A stretch of DNA of 64,000 nt from Chitinimonas taiwanensis DSM 18899 (GTDB lineage: Bacteria > Pseudomonadota > Gammaproteobacteria > Burkholderiales > Chitinimonadaceae). This document shows positions 35,606 through 45,295 of the stretch, in pieces. Below the pieces are notes generated by a model that was not told where the DNA came from, did not search any database, and saw only the letters and a program-made list of their open reading frames with translations. The DNA lies in contig NZ_FPKR01000007.1 in assembly GCF_900119825.1 (NCBI RefSeq), forward strand, positions 124,001 through 188,000, in the 5' to 3' direction. The position numbers and the translations under genes are program-made. How positions within the stretch are numbered: the stretch's first letter is position 1; each line of letters begins with the position of its first letter.

Positions 35606-36985
35606 ATGGATGGGGCAATGGCGATCAGCAAGCAGGCTACCTTGGACGGTTTTATCGAGCTGCTGCTCGATGCGATCTGTGCCGTCGATGCCGCCGGGCA
35701 TTTCGTCTTTCTCAGCCCGGCCTGCGAGGCGGTGTTCGGCTACCGGCCCGAGGAGATGATAGGGCGCAATATGCTCGATTTCATCCTGCCCGAAGACCGT
35801 GAGCGCACCTTGCAGGCGGCCAGCCAAATCATGTCCGGCCAGTCGCAGCCGCATTTCGAGAACCGCTATCGGCGCAAGGACGGGCGCACTGTCCATATCA
35901 TGTGGTCGGCGCGCTGGTCGGAGGTCGACCAGCTGCGTATTGCCGTGGCGCGCGATGTGACGGCACTCAAGCGCGCCGAGGCCACCCAGGCCGCGCTGTA
36001 TGCGATTTCCGAGGCGGCTCATGCGGCCGGCGACCTCGCGCAGCTGTTCGAGCAGATTCACCGCATTGTCGATCGCCTGCTGCCGGCGCCGAACTTCTCG
36101 GTGGTGTTCCACGATGAGAAGCTGGGCCGCTTGGCCGTGCCCTACCAGGTGGATGCCCAGCCAGCCAGCGCCAATGAGGCGGCCGACTGTGCGCTATGTG
36201 CAGCGGTGATACGTAGTGGCCAGCCGCTGCTGTTGACGCCGAATACCCTGGGCGGCCAACCCGCGCCGTGGCGCGCGGCCTTCCGCCCCGACTGGCAGTG
36301 CTGGCTCGGTATTCCGCTCAATGCCCAGCGCGGCACCATCGGCGCGCTAATCCTCAAGCGCTATAGCGGGGAGGCCGCCTATGCCGAGCAGGACCGCGAA
36401 CTACTCCATTACGTGTCCACCCAGATCGCCACTGCCATCGAGCGCAAGCAGCTGTACGCGCGCCTGCAATACCTGTCGCAGTACGACGAGCTGACCCGTC
36501 TGCCCAACCGTGTGCTGCTGGCCGACCGCATGGCCACCGCCTTGGCGCGTGCGCGGCGCGAGCAGGGCCGGCTGGCGCTGCTGTTTCTCGATCTCGATCA
36601 TTTCAAACAGGTCAACGACACGCTCGGCCACACCACTGGCGATGTATTGCTGCGCGAGGTGGCGCAGCGTATCCAGCACTGCCTGCGCGAGACCGATACG
36701 GTGGCGCGCATCGGCGGCGATGAATTCGTGGTGCTGCTGGAAGCGATACCCGGCCCCGAGCAGCTGGCGGCCCTGGTCGACAAGCTGCGGGGCGAGGTCA
36801 GTCTGCCACTGCAGCTGGATGGGCATCTGTTGTCGGTGCAGCCGAGCATCGGCATCGCGCTCTACCCCGAGCACGGCCAGAACGAGGCGCAGCTATTACG
36901 CTATGCCGATGAGGCGATGTACGCGGCCAAGCAGGCAGGCCGCCAGCCCAGCTTGCGCATCAGCGCGATTGCCGACGGCGGCTGA
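35606..36985 (+). CDS. Diguanylate cyclase with PAS and GAF domains
   Basis: A soluble cyclic di-GMP synthase of about 460 residues: PAS domain (about 10-130, with FGYRPEEMIGRNMLDFI), GAF domain (about 140-280), GGDEF domain (about 290-455) with an intact RIGGDEF active site. RETD five residues before it is an inhibitory I-site, so feedback is expected. No EAL domain follows. The start is uncertain: ATGs at 35606 and 35618 have weak ribosome binding sites, and the frame is open further upstream. Confidence 0.9.
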   Translation: MDGAMAISKQATLDGFIELLLDAICAVDAAGHFVFLSPACEAVFGYRPEEMIGRNMLDFILPEDRERTLQAASQIMSGQSQPHFENRYRRKDGRTVHIMWSARWSEVDQLRIAVARDVTALKRAEATQAALYAISEAAHAAGDLAQLFEQIHRIVDRLLPAPNFSVVFHDEKLGRLAVPYQVDAQPASANEAADCALCAAVIRSGQPLLLTPNTLGGQPAPWRAAFRPDWQCWLGIPLNAQRGTIGALILKRYSGEAAYAEQDRELLHYVSTQIATAIERKQLYARLQYLSQYDELTRLPNRVLLADRMATALARARREQGRLALLFLDLDHFKQVNDTLGHTTGDVLLREVAQRIQHCLRETDTVARIGGDEFVVLLEAIPGPEQLAALVDKLRGEVSLPLQLDGHLLSVQPSIGIALYPEHGQNEAQLLRYADEAMYAAKQAGRQPSLRISAIADGG

Positions 36986-36999
36986 GCGCCTAGCGTCGC

Positions 37000-37446
37000 T
37001 CAAGCGGCACCGGGCGCCTCGAACAGGAAGTTGCCGGCTGCATCCAGATAACCACCCGGGTTCCACGCCACCTCCCAGAGATAGCCGTCCGGGTCGGCGA
37101 AATAGCCATTACGCCCACCCCAGAACGCATCCTCGGCCGGCTTGGTGATGGTGGCGCCTTGGGTGGTCAGCCTGGCCAGCAAGGCATCAACTTGCTCGCG
37201 TTCGGCCACGTTATAGGCCAGCGCAATCGGCTTGAAACCGCCGGCCAACTGCTCGGGCGCCAGGCCCGCATCACGCGCGAGGCCGGCGGCGGGGAACAGG
37301 GCCAGCACAAAGCCATTCAGTTGGAAGAAAGCCACCCCTTCCTGGCTCTTGGGTGACAGCGGCCAGCCCAGCACTTCGGCGTAGAAGGCCCGCGCACGGG
37401 CGAGGTCGGCAACCCCCAGGGTCAGGAAACTCAGACGTGGCTGCAT
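37000..37446 (-). CDS. VOC (glyoxalase/bleomycin-resistance) family protein
   Basis: A 148-residue vicinal-oxygen-chelate fold protein made of two beta-alpha-beta3 modules, with LGVADLARARAFYAEVLGWP at the start and FADPDGYLWEVAWNP near residue 116. Metal-ligand positions are not complete enough to name a reaction. AAGGA eight bases before this ATG fixes the start. Confidence 0.85.
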   Translation of the reverse strand: MQPRLSFLTLGVADLARARAFYAEVLGWPLSPKSQEGVAFFQLNGFVLALFPAAGLARDAGLAPEQLAGGFKPIALAYNVAEREQVDALLARLTTQGATITKPAEDAFWGGRNGYFADPDGYLWEVAWNPGGYLDAAGNFLFEAPGAA

Positions 37447-37503
37447 GATGGTGGTCCTTATCGGTGGCGCTGCGCCCATTATCGGCGCAATCGGCCCGGC
37501 CAG

Positions 37504-37531
37504 AAAAAACGGCGACCCGTGGGTCGCCGTT
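37504..37531 (-). terminator. Intrinsic terminator after the first family-5 binding-protein gene
   Basis: On the minus strand ACGGCGACCC and GGGTCGCCGT form a ten-base stem with a two-base loop, followed by six T. It lies just past the stop of the gene at 37549. Confidence 0.85.
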
Positions 37532-37548
37532 ATCGTGTGAGGCCGAGC

Positions 37549-39129
37549 TTACTTGACCGTCACATTCTCGAAGTTGTTATTGGTGAACGGGCTGGGCTTG
37601 AAGCCGACCACATTCTTCTGGAAGGCCACCGTGGTCAGCGGCTCCACCAGCGTGGCCCAAGGCATCTCGTCGATGAAGATCTTCTGCGAGGCCTCATACA
37701 GCTTGGTGCGCTCCTTGATATCGGTGGTGCGCTTGGCCTTGGTGATCAGCTCGTCGAAGGCCTTATTGCACCAGCGCGAACGGTTCTCGCCCGACTCGGC
37801 GGCCGAGCAGCTAAGGTTGGGGGTCAGGAAGTTGTCCGGATCACCGTTGTCGCCCGCCCAGCCATAGATGGTCACATCATGCTCGCCGGCCTTGGTGCGC
37901 TTTTGCAGCTCCACCCATTCCATCACCGTGACCTTCACATTCACGCCGATCTTCTTCCAGTCGGCCTGCAGCATTTCGGCTGCCAGCTTGGGGTTGGGGT
38001 TGGAACCACTGCTGCCATTACGCACCAGGATATTGATGTCGAAGCCCTTCTCGAAGCCGGCTTCCTTCAGCAGTTTCTTGGCCTTGTCCAGATCAGGCTT
38101 ATAGGCCGGAATGCTCTTGTTGTAGCCCCACATCTTGGACGGCAGCGGCAGGTGGGCCGGCGAGGCATTGCCCTGCCAGATCGCCTTGATCATGGCCGGC
38201 TTGTCGATGGCGTACGCGAGGGCCTGGCGCACGCGCTTGTCCTTCAGCTGCGGCTTTTGCGCATTGAAGGCCACATAGGTGAGCAAGAGGGCCGAGCTTT
38301 GCAGCACGGTCAGCTTGGGGTCGGCCTTCAGGCCAGGGATATCGGCCGGGTTCGGATAAACCATGAAGCTGCACTCGCCGCCCTTGAGCTTCTGGGTACG
38401 TACCGCGCCATCCGGGGCAATCGAGAAGATCAGCTTGTCGCTGCCCGGCTTGCCGCGCCAGTAGTTGGGGTTGGCGTCGTAGCGGATCTGCTGGCCCTTG
38501 TCATAGCGCTTGAACACATAGGGGCCGGTGCCGACCGGCTTGAGGCTGATATCGCCGGGGCGGCCGGCTTTTTCCAGCTGCAGCGCGTACTCTGCCGACA
38601 CGATGTCGGTAAAGCCCATGCCCAGATTGGCGATAAACGGTGCTTCCGGATGTGCGAGGGTGAACTTGACCTTATAGGGGTCGAGCTTCTCGATCTTCTT
38701 CACCAGCTCGGGGAAGCCCATATCGCTTGCATAGGGCCAGCCCTGCAAGCTGGCCTTGGCGCCCGGATGCTTGGGATCGATCATGCGCTGGAAGGTCCAC
38801 AGCACATCGTCGGCATTGAAGTCGCGCGTTGGCTTGAACCACTCGGTCGTGTGGAATTTCACGCCCTTGCGCAAATGGAAGGTGTACTCGAGGCCGTCCT
38901 TGCTCACTTCCCACTTTTCTGCCAGCGCCGGCAGCACCTTGGTGCCGCCCTTTTCGAATTCGACCAGGCGGTTGTAGATGGCCTCGGTGGACGCATCGTG
39001 GGTGGCGGCGGCGGTGAACATGCCGCCATCGAAGCCTTCCGGTGCGGCTTCCGAGCAGAACACCAGGGGCTTGGCCTGTGCGGTGGCGGCCAGGGCCAGG
39101 GCGATGGCCGTGTATTTGATCAGTTTCAT
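37549..39129 (-). CDS. Orphan dipeptide/oligopeptide-type ABC solute-binding protein (family 5), copy 1
   Basis: A 526-residue periplasmic binding protein with signal peptide (YTAIALALAATAQA). The DppA-like pattern includes CSEAAPEGFD, a YNRLVEFE lid, FNADDVLWTFQRM and GTGPYVFKRYDKGQ. It is one of three paralogues in the window (with 39230 and 46754), each with its own terminator or hairpin and none next to dppBCDF permease genes. The permease must be elsewhere, or several binding proteins share it. The ligand is probably a peptide but heme and other ligands are known for the family. Confidence 0.9.
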   Translation of the reverse strand: MKLIKYTAIALALAATAQAKPLVFCSEAAPEGFDGGMFTAAATHDASTEAIYNRLVEFEKGGTKVLPALAEKWEVSKDGLEYTFHLRKGVKFHTTEWFKPTRDFNADDVLWTFQRMIDPKHPGAKASLQGWPYASDMGFPELVKKIEKLDPYKVKFTLAHPEAPFIANLGMGFTDIVSAEYALQLEKAGRPGDISLKPVGTGPYVFKRYDKGQQIRYDANPNYWRGKPGSDKLIFSIAPDGAVRTQKLKGGECSFMVYPNPADIPGLKADPKLTVLQSSALLLTYVAFNAQKPQLKDKRVRQALAYAIDKPAMIKAIWQGNASPAHLPLPSKMWGYNKSIPAYKPDLDKAKKLLKEAGFEKGFDINILVRNGSSGSNPNPKLAAEMLQADWKKIGVNVKVTVMEWVELQKRTKAGEHDVTIYGWAGDNGDPDNFLTPNLSCSAAESGENRSRWCNKAFDELITKAKRTTDIKERTKLYEASQKIFIDEMPWATLVEPLTTVAFQKNVVGFKPSPFTNNNFENVTVK

Positions 39130-39184
39130 GAATGCATCTCGCTAGAACGAAGCGCGGCGTGCAGCCGCCAGGAAAGACTTACGC

Positions 39185-39212
39185 AAAAAAGGACAGGCAT
39201 GCCTGTCCTTTT
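39185..39212 (-). terminator. Intrinsic terminator between family-5 binding-protein copies 1 and 2
   Basis: AAAAGGACAGGC and GCCTGTCCTTTT form a near-perfect palindromic stem with A- and T-runs. It lies after the stop of copy 2 on the minus strand, so copies 1 and 2 are probably separate transcripts. Confidence 0.85.
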
Positions 39213-39229
39213 CCGCATCGGGCGCTCGC

Positions 39230-40819
39230 TTACTTCACCGACACGCCGTAGAAAGCCATCAGACCGAAGGGGCTGATCTTGAAGTTGCTGACCTTCTTGC
39301 TCATCGGCACCGTGACGGTGGAGTGGGCAACGGTGGTCCAGGGCAGTTCCTTTTTGAAGATTTCCTGTGCCTTCATATACATCTCGGTGCGCTTCTTCAC
39401 ATCGCTGGTGCGCTTGGCGGCCATCACCAGGCTGTCGAAGGACTTGTCGCACCATTGGGCGTAGTTGTTGCCGCCTACGGCATCGCAGCTCAGGTTGGTG
39501 CCCAGCCAGTTGTCAGGATCACCATTGTCGCCGGTCCAGCCGACCAGGATGGTGTCCGGCTCGCCTGCCTTGGCGCGCTTCAGGTACTCGCCCCATTCAT
39601 AGGTGGTGATCACGCCCTTCACGCCGATCTTGGCCCAGTCGGCCTGGATCATTTCGGCCATCTGCTTGCCGTTCGGGTTGTAGGGGCGCACCACCGGCAT
39701 GGCCCACAGGGTCACGCTCAGGTCCTTCACGCCGGCCTTGGCCAGCATGGCCTTGGCCATTTCCGGGTTGTAAGGCGCGTCCTTCAGGTTCTTGTTGTAC
39801 GACCATTGGGTCGGCGGCATCGGGTTGGTGGCCGGCTGGCCAGCGCCCTGGTAGACGGCGTCGATGATGGCCTTCTTGTTGATGGCCATATCGAGCGCGC
39901 GACGCACGACCACATTGTCGAGCGGCTTGTGCTTGACGTTGTAGCCGAGGTAGCCGAGGTTGAAGCCGGCCTGGCTCATCACATTGATCTTCGGATCAGC
40001 CTTCAGCACCACGGTATCCGCCGGCTTGGTCTGGAAGGCGATATCGCATTCGCCGCTCTTGAGCTTCTGGGCGCGCACGGTGCTGTCGGTGGTGATGGCG
40101 AAGATCAGGTTGTCGACCTTCACTTCACCCTTCTTCCAGTAGTCCTTGTTCGCGGTGTAGCGAATCACGGCGTCCTTCTGGTAGCTCTTGAATACGAAGG
40201 GGCCGGTACCAATCGGGGCGGTATTGATCAGGGTCGGCTTGCCGGCCTTGAGCAGGCTGTCGGCGTATTCGGCCGAGTGCACCGAGGCGAAGGACATGGC
40301 CAGGTTCTGGATGAAGGCGGCGTCAACATTCTTCAGGGTGAACTTGACGGTATAGGCGTCGAGCTTTTCGACCTTGGTGATGTTCTCGTCCATGCCCATA
40401 TCGGTCGCATACGGGAACTCGGTCGGGTAAGCCTTACGGTAAGGATGGTTCTTGTCGACGATGCGCGAGAAGGTGAACACCACGTCGTCGGCATTGAATT
40501 CGCGGGTCGGCTTGAACGACTCGTTGCTGTGGAACTTGACGCCCTTGCGCAGATTGAAGGTGTAGCTCAGGCCATCGTCACTGACGCTCCACTTTTCAGC
40601 CAGACCCGGAATGACCTTGGTCGCGCCACGTTCGAATTCCACCAGGCGGTTGTAGATGGTCTCGGCCGAGGCATCGAAGTCGGTGCCGGCGGTGAACTGG
40701 CCCGGATCGAAACCAGCCGGGCTACCTTCCGAACAATACTTGAGCGTGGTCGCAGCAGAGGCGCCGGCAGCGGCAAACACCGAAGCCAGGGCGAAGGACA
40801 GCACGGTAAGTCGCTTCAT
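39230..40819 (-). CDS. Orphan dipeptide/oligopeptide-type ABC solute-binding protein (family 5), copy 2
   Basis: A 529-residue paralogue of copy 1 with signal peptide (LSFALASVFAAAGASA). CSEGSPAGFDPGQF, YNRLVEFERG, FNADDVVFTFSRI and IGTGPFVFKSYQ mark the DppA family. AGGA eight bases before the second of two close ATGs fixes the start. Close similarity to copy 1, head-to-tail, indicates tandem duplication. No permease genes adjoin. Confidence 0.9.
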   Translation of the reverse strand: MKRLTVLSFALASVFAAAGASAATTLKYCSEGSPAGFDPGQFTAGTDFDASAETIYNRLVEFERGATKVIPGLAEKWSVSDDGLSYTFNLRKGVKFHSNESFKPTREFNADDVVFTFSRIVDKNHPYRKAYPTEFPYATDMGMDENITKVEKLDAYTVKFTLKNVDAAFIQNLAMSFASVHSAEYADSLLKAGKPTLINTAPIGTGPFVFKSYQKDAVIRYTANKDYWKKGEVKVDNLIFAITTDSTVRAQKLKSGECDIAFQTKPADTVVLKADPKINVMSQAGFNLGYLGYNVKHKPLDNVVVRRALDMAINKKAIIDAVYQGAGQPATNPMPPTQWSYNKNLKDAPYNPEMAKAMLAKAGVKDLSVTLWAMPVVRPYNPNGKQMAEMIQADWAKIGVKGVITTYEWGEYLKRAKAGEPDTILVGWTGDNGDPDNWLGTNLSCDAVGGNNYAQWCDKSFDSLVMAAKRTSDVKKRTEMYMKAQEIFKKELPWTTVAHSTVTVPMSKKVSNFKISPFGLMAFYGVSVK

Positions 40820-40930
40820 GGAATTCATCCTTGTGGGTTGATGATGTTCGTTCAAAAACCTGCCTGGTGGCCGGCTGAGCAAGCTGCGGGGTCCCGCATG
40901 GCGCAAGACGGTAACACAGGCGTAATCGTG

Positions 40931-40953
40931 AAAACAGCCGCGCGGGGCGGCTG
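40931..40953 (-). terminator. Terminator after the FabH-like gene
   Basis: CAGCCGC (40935-40941) and GCGGCTG (40947-40953) form a stem followed on the minus strand by TTTTCACG. It separates the ketosynthase gene from family-5 binding-protein copy 2. Confidence 0.6.
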
Positions 40954-41114
40954 TGGTCATGACTGCTTCCTTACTACAACGGCCTGCTCAGCATAGCTGC
41001 TGGGCCGCTGTTTGCCTTGGCGGGCGCAAGCCGGTGATCAGACAGGTAAATCCGGGCAGGGCCAGGCCAGGCGGGCCGCCGCCTGCGCGTGGCGCAGCAC
41101 GGCCCTGTTAGGGT

Positions 41115-42233
41115 TTACCCCTGTTTCTTTAGCACCACGCTACCCACCGAGTAACCCGCGCCAAAGCTGGAGATCACGCCGATTTCGCCCGCGGCCAGAT
41201 TGCCGTGCAGATGGAAGGCGATGATGGAGCCGGCGCTCGAGGTGTTCGCATACTGGTCGAGGATGACCGGTGCTTCTTCCACGCTGGCATCGCGCTCGAG
41301 CAGGCGACGCGCGATCAGCTGGTTCATGCTCAGATTGGCCTGGTGCAGCCAGAAGCGCTTCACGCTACTGGGCTGCAGGTCGAGGCTACCCAGATGGCTG
41401 GCGATATGCTCGGCCACCATCGGGCAGACTTCCTTGAAGACCTTGCGGCCTTCCTGCACGAACAGCTTGTCGCGCAGATCGCCGGTCTTGTCCTCGGCGC
41501 GGTTCAGGAAGCCGGCGTTATTGCGGATATTGTTGGAGAACACCGTGGCGAGCTTGGTGCCGAGGATTTCCCAACCCTTGACCGTGGCGCTGGCCGGGCT
41601 TTCGATCACTACAGCCGTGCACACATCGCCGAAGATGAAATGGCAGTCGCGGTCGCGCCATTCGAGGTGGGCCGAGCAGATTTCCGGATTGATCATCAGC
41701 ACCGCGCGCGCGCTGCCATTCTTCACCGCATTGGCCGCCTGTTCGATGCCGAAGGTGGCGCTCGAGCAGGCCACATTCATGTCGAAGCCCCAGCCAGCGA
41801 TGCCGAGCGCGTTCTGCACCTCGATGGACAGCGCCGGATAGGCGCGCGGCATATTGCTGGCCGCACAGATCACCCCGTCGATATCGGCGGCGGTCTTGCC
41901 GGCGGCGGCCAGGGCCTGGCGGGCGGCGGCCACGGCCATTTCCGCCATCAGCGACAATTCCTCATTGGCACGCGGGGCAATGCGCGGGCACATGCGCTCC
42001 GGGTCGAGAATGCCTTCCTTGTCCACCACATAGCGCTGCTTGATGCCGGAGGCCTTTTCGATGAATTCCACCGAGGACTCGGCGCGCGCTTCCACTTCGC
42101 CCTTGGCGATGGCGTCGGCATGGCTGGCATTCCAGCGGCGAATGTATTCATTGAAGCTGGCAACCAGCTCTTCATTGCTGATGGCGTGCGGCGGGGTGTA
42201 GAGGCCGGTGCCGGTGATGAGTGCGTTCTGCAT
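41115..42233 (-). CDS. Beta-ketoacyl-ACP synthase III-like protein (FabH family)
   Basis: A 372-residue thiolase-fold condensing enzyme. The catalytic triad is visible: Cys156 in [10 protein letters not shown], His in [10 protein letters not shown] near residue 295, and Asn in [10 protein letters not shown] near residue 325. It is about 50 residues longer than housekeeping FabH and stands alone, outside a fab cluster, so it may start special fatty acids, a secondary metabolite or bypass FabH. AAGGG precedes the ATG. A large structured repeat lies in the 5' region. Confidence 0.85.
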   Translation of the reverse strand: MQNALITGTGLYTPPHAISNEELVASFNEYIRRWNASHADAIAKGEVEARAESSVEFIEKASGIKQRYVVDKEGILDPERMCPRIAPRANEELSLMAEMAVAAARQALAAAGKTAADIDGVICAASNMPRAYPALSIEVQNALGIAGWGFDMNVACSSATFGIEQAANAVKNGSARAVLMINPEICSAHLEWRDRDCHFIFGDVCTAVVIESPASATVKGWEILGTKLATVFSNNIRNNAGFLNRAEDKTGDLRDKLFVQEGRKVFKEVCPMVAEHIASHLGSLDLQPSSVKRFWLHQANLSMNQLIARRLLERDASVEEAPVILDQYANTSSAGSIIAFHLHGNLAAGEIGVISSFGAGYSVGSVVLKKQG

Positions 42234-42269
42234 AGAGACCCTTGATCTGACGTTGGGCGGCCCAAGTGC

Positions 42270-42449
42270 GGGACTGTCTGCCCTATTTTCTTGAGATGCG
42301 TTGCGCTGCAACCCGGAGGGAACCGGGCGCAAGCCATGCCACTCGTTGTTGCACGCCTTGCCCAGACGGCCAGTCTGGGCTTCATCGCGCGCCTAGATTG
42401 GCATGGCTTGCGCCCAGTTCGCACTCAAGAAAATAGGGCGGACAGTCCC
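42270..42449. repeat. 180-bp nested inverted repeat, possible MITE or structured leader
   Basis: Outer arms of 26 bases (42270-42295 and 42424-42449) match with one mismatch. Inner arms of 17 bases (about 42325-42341 and 42399-42415) match perfectly. The centre has GCCCAGAC and GTCTGGGC (42360-42380) around a five-base loop. It contains no open frame of note. It could be a non-autonomous transposable element with terminal inverted repeats, or a folded 5' region of the FabH-like gene. No target-site duplication is obvious and I see no second copy in the window. Confidence 0.65.
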
Positions 42450-42494
42450 TAGCAAGCGGCCGGTGGGCAAAAGTGGCCGGATGATAACAGATGG

Positions 42495-43883
42495 CTAAGG
42501 CGCTGCTTTTTCGGGCGGCCTGGTGGCTTCATCGAGCTGGGCGAAGATCAGTGCCGCCAGCGCGCCCAGAAGGCCGACACAGACAAACGTAGCCCGGAAT
42601 ACCGCCAAAGTCTGCCCTGCGCCGAAATGCTGCTGGAAGGCGGACAGCATGGCGGCCGCGCTGGCCACTCCGAGGCTGATCGACAGCTGCATGGTCATCG
42701 ACAAGAGGCCATTGCCGCCGCTGGCGCCGCGCCCTTCCAGGTCCTTCAGGGTCAGGGTATTCATGGCGGTGAACTGGATGGAATTGACCGCGCCGAATAG
42801 GGCCAGCTGGATGGCCAGCCACCAGGTTGGTGTGCTCTGGCCTAGCAGGGCGAAGCTGGCAATCATCAGCCCGACCAGCACGGTATTGACCGTCAACAGG
42901 CGCTGGTAGCCAAAGCGGTTCAGCAGCTGCTCGACAATGGTCTTGCTGGCCATGGCAGCCAGCGCCACCGGCATCATGGCCAGGCCCGCCGCCAGCGGCG
43001 AGTAGCCAAGCGCCAGTTGCAACATCAGCGGCAGCAGGAAGGGCATGGCGCCGCTGCCCAGGCGGGCGAACAGATTGCCGAGCAGGCCGACCGCGAAGCT
43101 CTGGGTCTGGAACAGGCTCAGCGCGAACAAGGGGTGGGGCGTGCGCGCCGCGTGCAACCAATAGGACACCATGCCAGCCAGGCCGCCCAGCATCAACAGA
43201 CCAGCGGCCGCGCCACCCATGCCGAGCTCGCCAAAGCCCTGCAGGCCGAGCGAGAGCATGACCATGCCGCCACCGAGCAGTAGAAAGCCGACCCAGTCGA
43301 AACCGGGCTGGCCGGGCTCGCGGAAGTCGGGCATATAGCGGCGTACCGCCCAGGCGCCGAGCAGGCCGATGGGCAAATTGAGCAGGAATATCCAGTGCCA
43401 GGAAGCATATTCGACCAGCCAGCCGCCGAGCACCGGGCCCAGCATCGGCCCGATCAGGCCGGGCATGACTACGAAGCTCATGGCGCCCAGCAGCTGCGGG
43501 CCTGGAAAGCTGCGCAGCACGGCTAGGCGGCCCACCGGCATCAGGAAGGCGCCGCCTATGCCCTGCAGCACGCGCGCCAGCACCAGCTGCCACAGGGTGC
43601 GCGATTCGGCGCAGGCCAATGAGCCGAGCGCAAACAAGAGGATGGCGGCCAGATAGACGCGCCGGGTGCCAAAGCGGTCGGCCAGCCAGCCCGAGGCCGG
43701 CATCAGCAGCGCCACCGTGAGCAGATAGGCGATCACCACCGATTCCATACGCAGCGGGCTTTCGCCCAGGCTGGCGGCGATGCTGGGCAGGGCGGTATTG
43801 AGGATGGTGGCATCCAGGGTCTGCATGAAGAAACCCAGCGCCACCAGCCACAGCAACGGCTGCCGATAAAGCGGGCTAGTCAT
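42495..43883 (-). CDS. MFS multidrug transporter, DHA2 (14-helix, EmrB/MdtD-like) family
   Basis: A 462-residue inner-membrane proton-coupled exporter. LDATILNTALPSIA, the D-R/K motif GWLADRFGTRRVYL and the drug-antiporter motif C region GPMLGPVLGGWLVE are present. Twelve to fourteen membrane segments fit the length. The ATG with AGGG six bases upstream is preferred; an ATG at 43904 overlaps the ybaK stop in TGATG. Translational coupling to ybaK is likely. Substrate unknown. Confidence 0.88.
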   Translation of the reverse strand: MTSPLYRQPLLWLVALGFFMQTLDATILNTALPSIAASLGESPLRMESVVIAYLLTVALLMPASGWLADRFGTRRVYLAAILLFALGSLACAESRTLWQLVLARVLQGIGGAFLMPVGRLAVLRSFPGPQLLGAMSFVVMPGLIGPMLGPVLGGWLVEYASWHWIFLLNLPIGLLGAWAVRRYMPDFREPGQPGFDWVGFLLLGGGMVMLSLGLQGFGELGMGGAAAGLLMLGGLAGMVSYWLHAARTPHPLFALSLFQTQSFAVGLLGNLFARLGSGAMPFLLPLMLQLALGYSPLAAGLAMMPVALAAMASKTIVEQLLNRFGYQRLLTVNTVLVGLMIASFALLGQSTPTWWLAIQLALFGAVNSIQFTAMNTLTLKDLEGRGASGGNGLLSMTMQLSISLGVASAAAMLSAFQQHFGAGQTLAVFRATFVCVGLLGALAALIFAQLDEATRPPEKAAP

Positions 43884-43903
43884 GCGCGGCCCTGCGCACG
43901 GCA

Positions 43904-44395
43904 TCAATCATGCGGATTGGCCACTTCCACCAGCTCAGGCTGCAGTACCGGTAGCAGCGCCTGTGGCTTGAGGCCGACCAGGAAGCCGCGCTTACCGCCG
44001 TTCAGATAGATGTAATCGAGCGCGAGCACGGTCTTTTCCATGTAGATGGGGATGGTCTTCTTGGTGCCGAGCGGTGAGGTGCCGCCGACCAGATAGCCGG
44101 TGTGCTTATTGGCCGCCTCGGGCGTGCACGGCTCGATATGCTTGCGGCCGGTCCGGCGGGCGAGGTTGCGCGTCGAGGTTTCGCAATCGCCGTGCATGAG
44201 CACGATCAAGGGCTTCTTCGCTTCGTCTTCCAGCACCAGGGTCTTGATCACTGCATGTTCGGGCACGCCGAGCTGACGGCTCGATTCGGCCGTACCGCCC
44301 TTGTCGACGTATTCATACAGATGTTCGGTGTAGGCAATCTTGTGCTGGCGCAGCACGCGCACGGCGGCGGTGACGGGGGCTTTTTCCTGGCTCAT
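43904..44395 (-). CDS. ybaK: Cys-tRNA(Pro) deacylase YbaK
   Basis: Hydrolyses cysteine mischarged on proline tRNA in trans. The 163-residue single-domain protein has the catalytic Lys in AVIKTLV near residue 51, and YLVGGTSPLGTKK near residue 100, both diagnostic of the YbaK/EbsC family. It runs into the MFS gene. Confidence 0.93.
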   Translation of the reverse strand: MSQEKAPVTAAVRVLRQHKIAYTEHLYEYVDKGGTAESSRQLGVPEHAVIKTLVLEDEAKKPLIVLMHGDCETSTRNLARRTGRKHIEPCTPEAANKHTGYLVGGTSPLGTKKTIPIYMEKTVLALDYIYLNGGKRGFLVGLKPQALLPVLQPELVEVANPHD

Positions 44396-44425
44396 GAAGG
44401 CTGGGGCGGGTTGACGTGCAGGGCC

Positions 44426-45151
44426 TCAATGGTAGCGCGCCGCGAAGCGCGCGGCAGTACCGTCGGCATGCACGCTCTTCACCGCCTCGTTCAGGCTACT
44501 GATCAGCGCATCGGGCACGGCGCGGTTGCAGGCCAGCCACATCTGGCTATCGCGTGGCTCGCCGCCGCTGAGCAGCAGCTTCACATCGTGCTGATAGCCT
44601 TCACGCTTGGCCTTGTAGGCGCCGCTGATCGAGCCGGCCACCCACAGGTCTATACGTCCGGCCATCAATTTGGGCAGATTCATCAGATCGGCCGGCGCAC
44701 GGTCCAGCCTGACGCCCTGGCGCTCCACATAGTCGCCATAGGCATCGGCCACATAGCCGCCCACCCGGTAATTGCGCGCCTCGCCTAGGGTGCGCAGCTT
44801 GATCTTGCTATCCACGCGGGCGAACAGGGAAATCCGGTCATCCACCAGCGGGCCCACCCATTTGTGCCCCTGTTTTTCCCGCTCCGCGCTGCGCACTGCC
44901 GAGTACACGCAGGTTTGCGGCTGGCTGCGCGCCATGGCCAGCGCACGCGCCCAGGGCAGCAGCTCGAATTCGGCGCTCAGCTGGGCGCGGCTCAAGGCCT
45001 CGCGCAGGATCAGAGTGGAGATGCCGGAGACCTGATTCTCTTCCAGCATATTGAAGGGCGGGTAGTCCTCGGTCACGAAGCGCAAGGCCAGGGCGGGCGT
45101 ACTCATGCACAGTGCCACGCAGGCAAACAGAGCGGCGGGGTAGGGGGGCAT
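44426..45151 (-). CDS. Orphan periplasmic solute-binding protein, family 3
   Basis: A 241-residue protein with signal peptide (AALFACVALCMSTPALA) and the amino-acid-binding fold motif TEDYPPFNMLEE. GGAG six bases before the ATG fixes the start; an open frame extends upstream. No ABC permease is nearby, as with the binding protein at 10549. Sensory or modulatory roles are possible. Confidence 0.85.
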   Translation of the reverse strand: MPPYPAALFACVALCMSTPALALRFVTEDYPPFNMLEENQVSGISTLILREALSRAQLSAEFELLPWARALAMARSQPQTCVYSAVRSAEREKQGHKWVGPLVDDRISLFARVDSKIKLRTLGEARNYRVGGYVADAYGDYVERQGVRLDRAPADLMNLPKLMAGRIDLWVAGSISGAYKAKREGYQHDVKLLLSGGEPRDSQMWLACNRAVPDALISSLNEAVKSVHADGTAARFAARYH

Positions 45152-45295
45152 GTTGTCTCCGATACAGATCGGCGCCGCCTGCGGCGACACTTGTAATAGG
45201 ACAGTAGACATCGGCAAGCATTCCCACCAGTACGACTAGCGCTGCAGGTCGACGCCGGCAAGGCTAGAATCCCGAGCAATTCAGTCGGGAATCCT

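Noticed and set aside
37519-40996. Long plus-strand frames opposite the family-5 binding-protein genes
   Set aside because: They are antisense shadows; the minus strand encodes clear periplasmic proteins with signal peptides and terminators.
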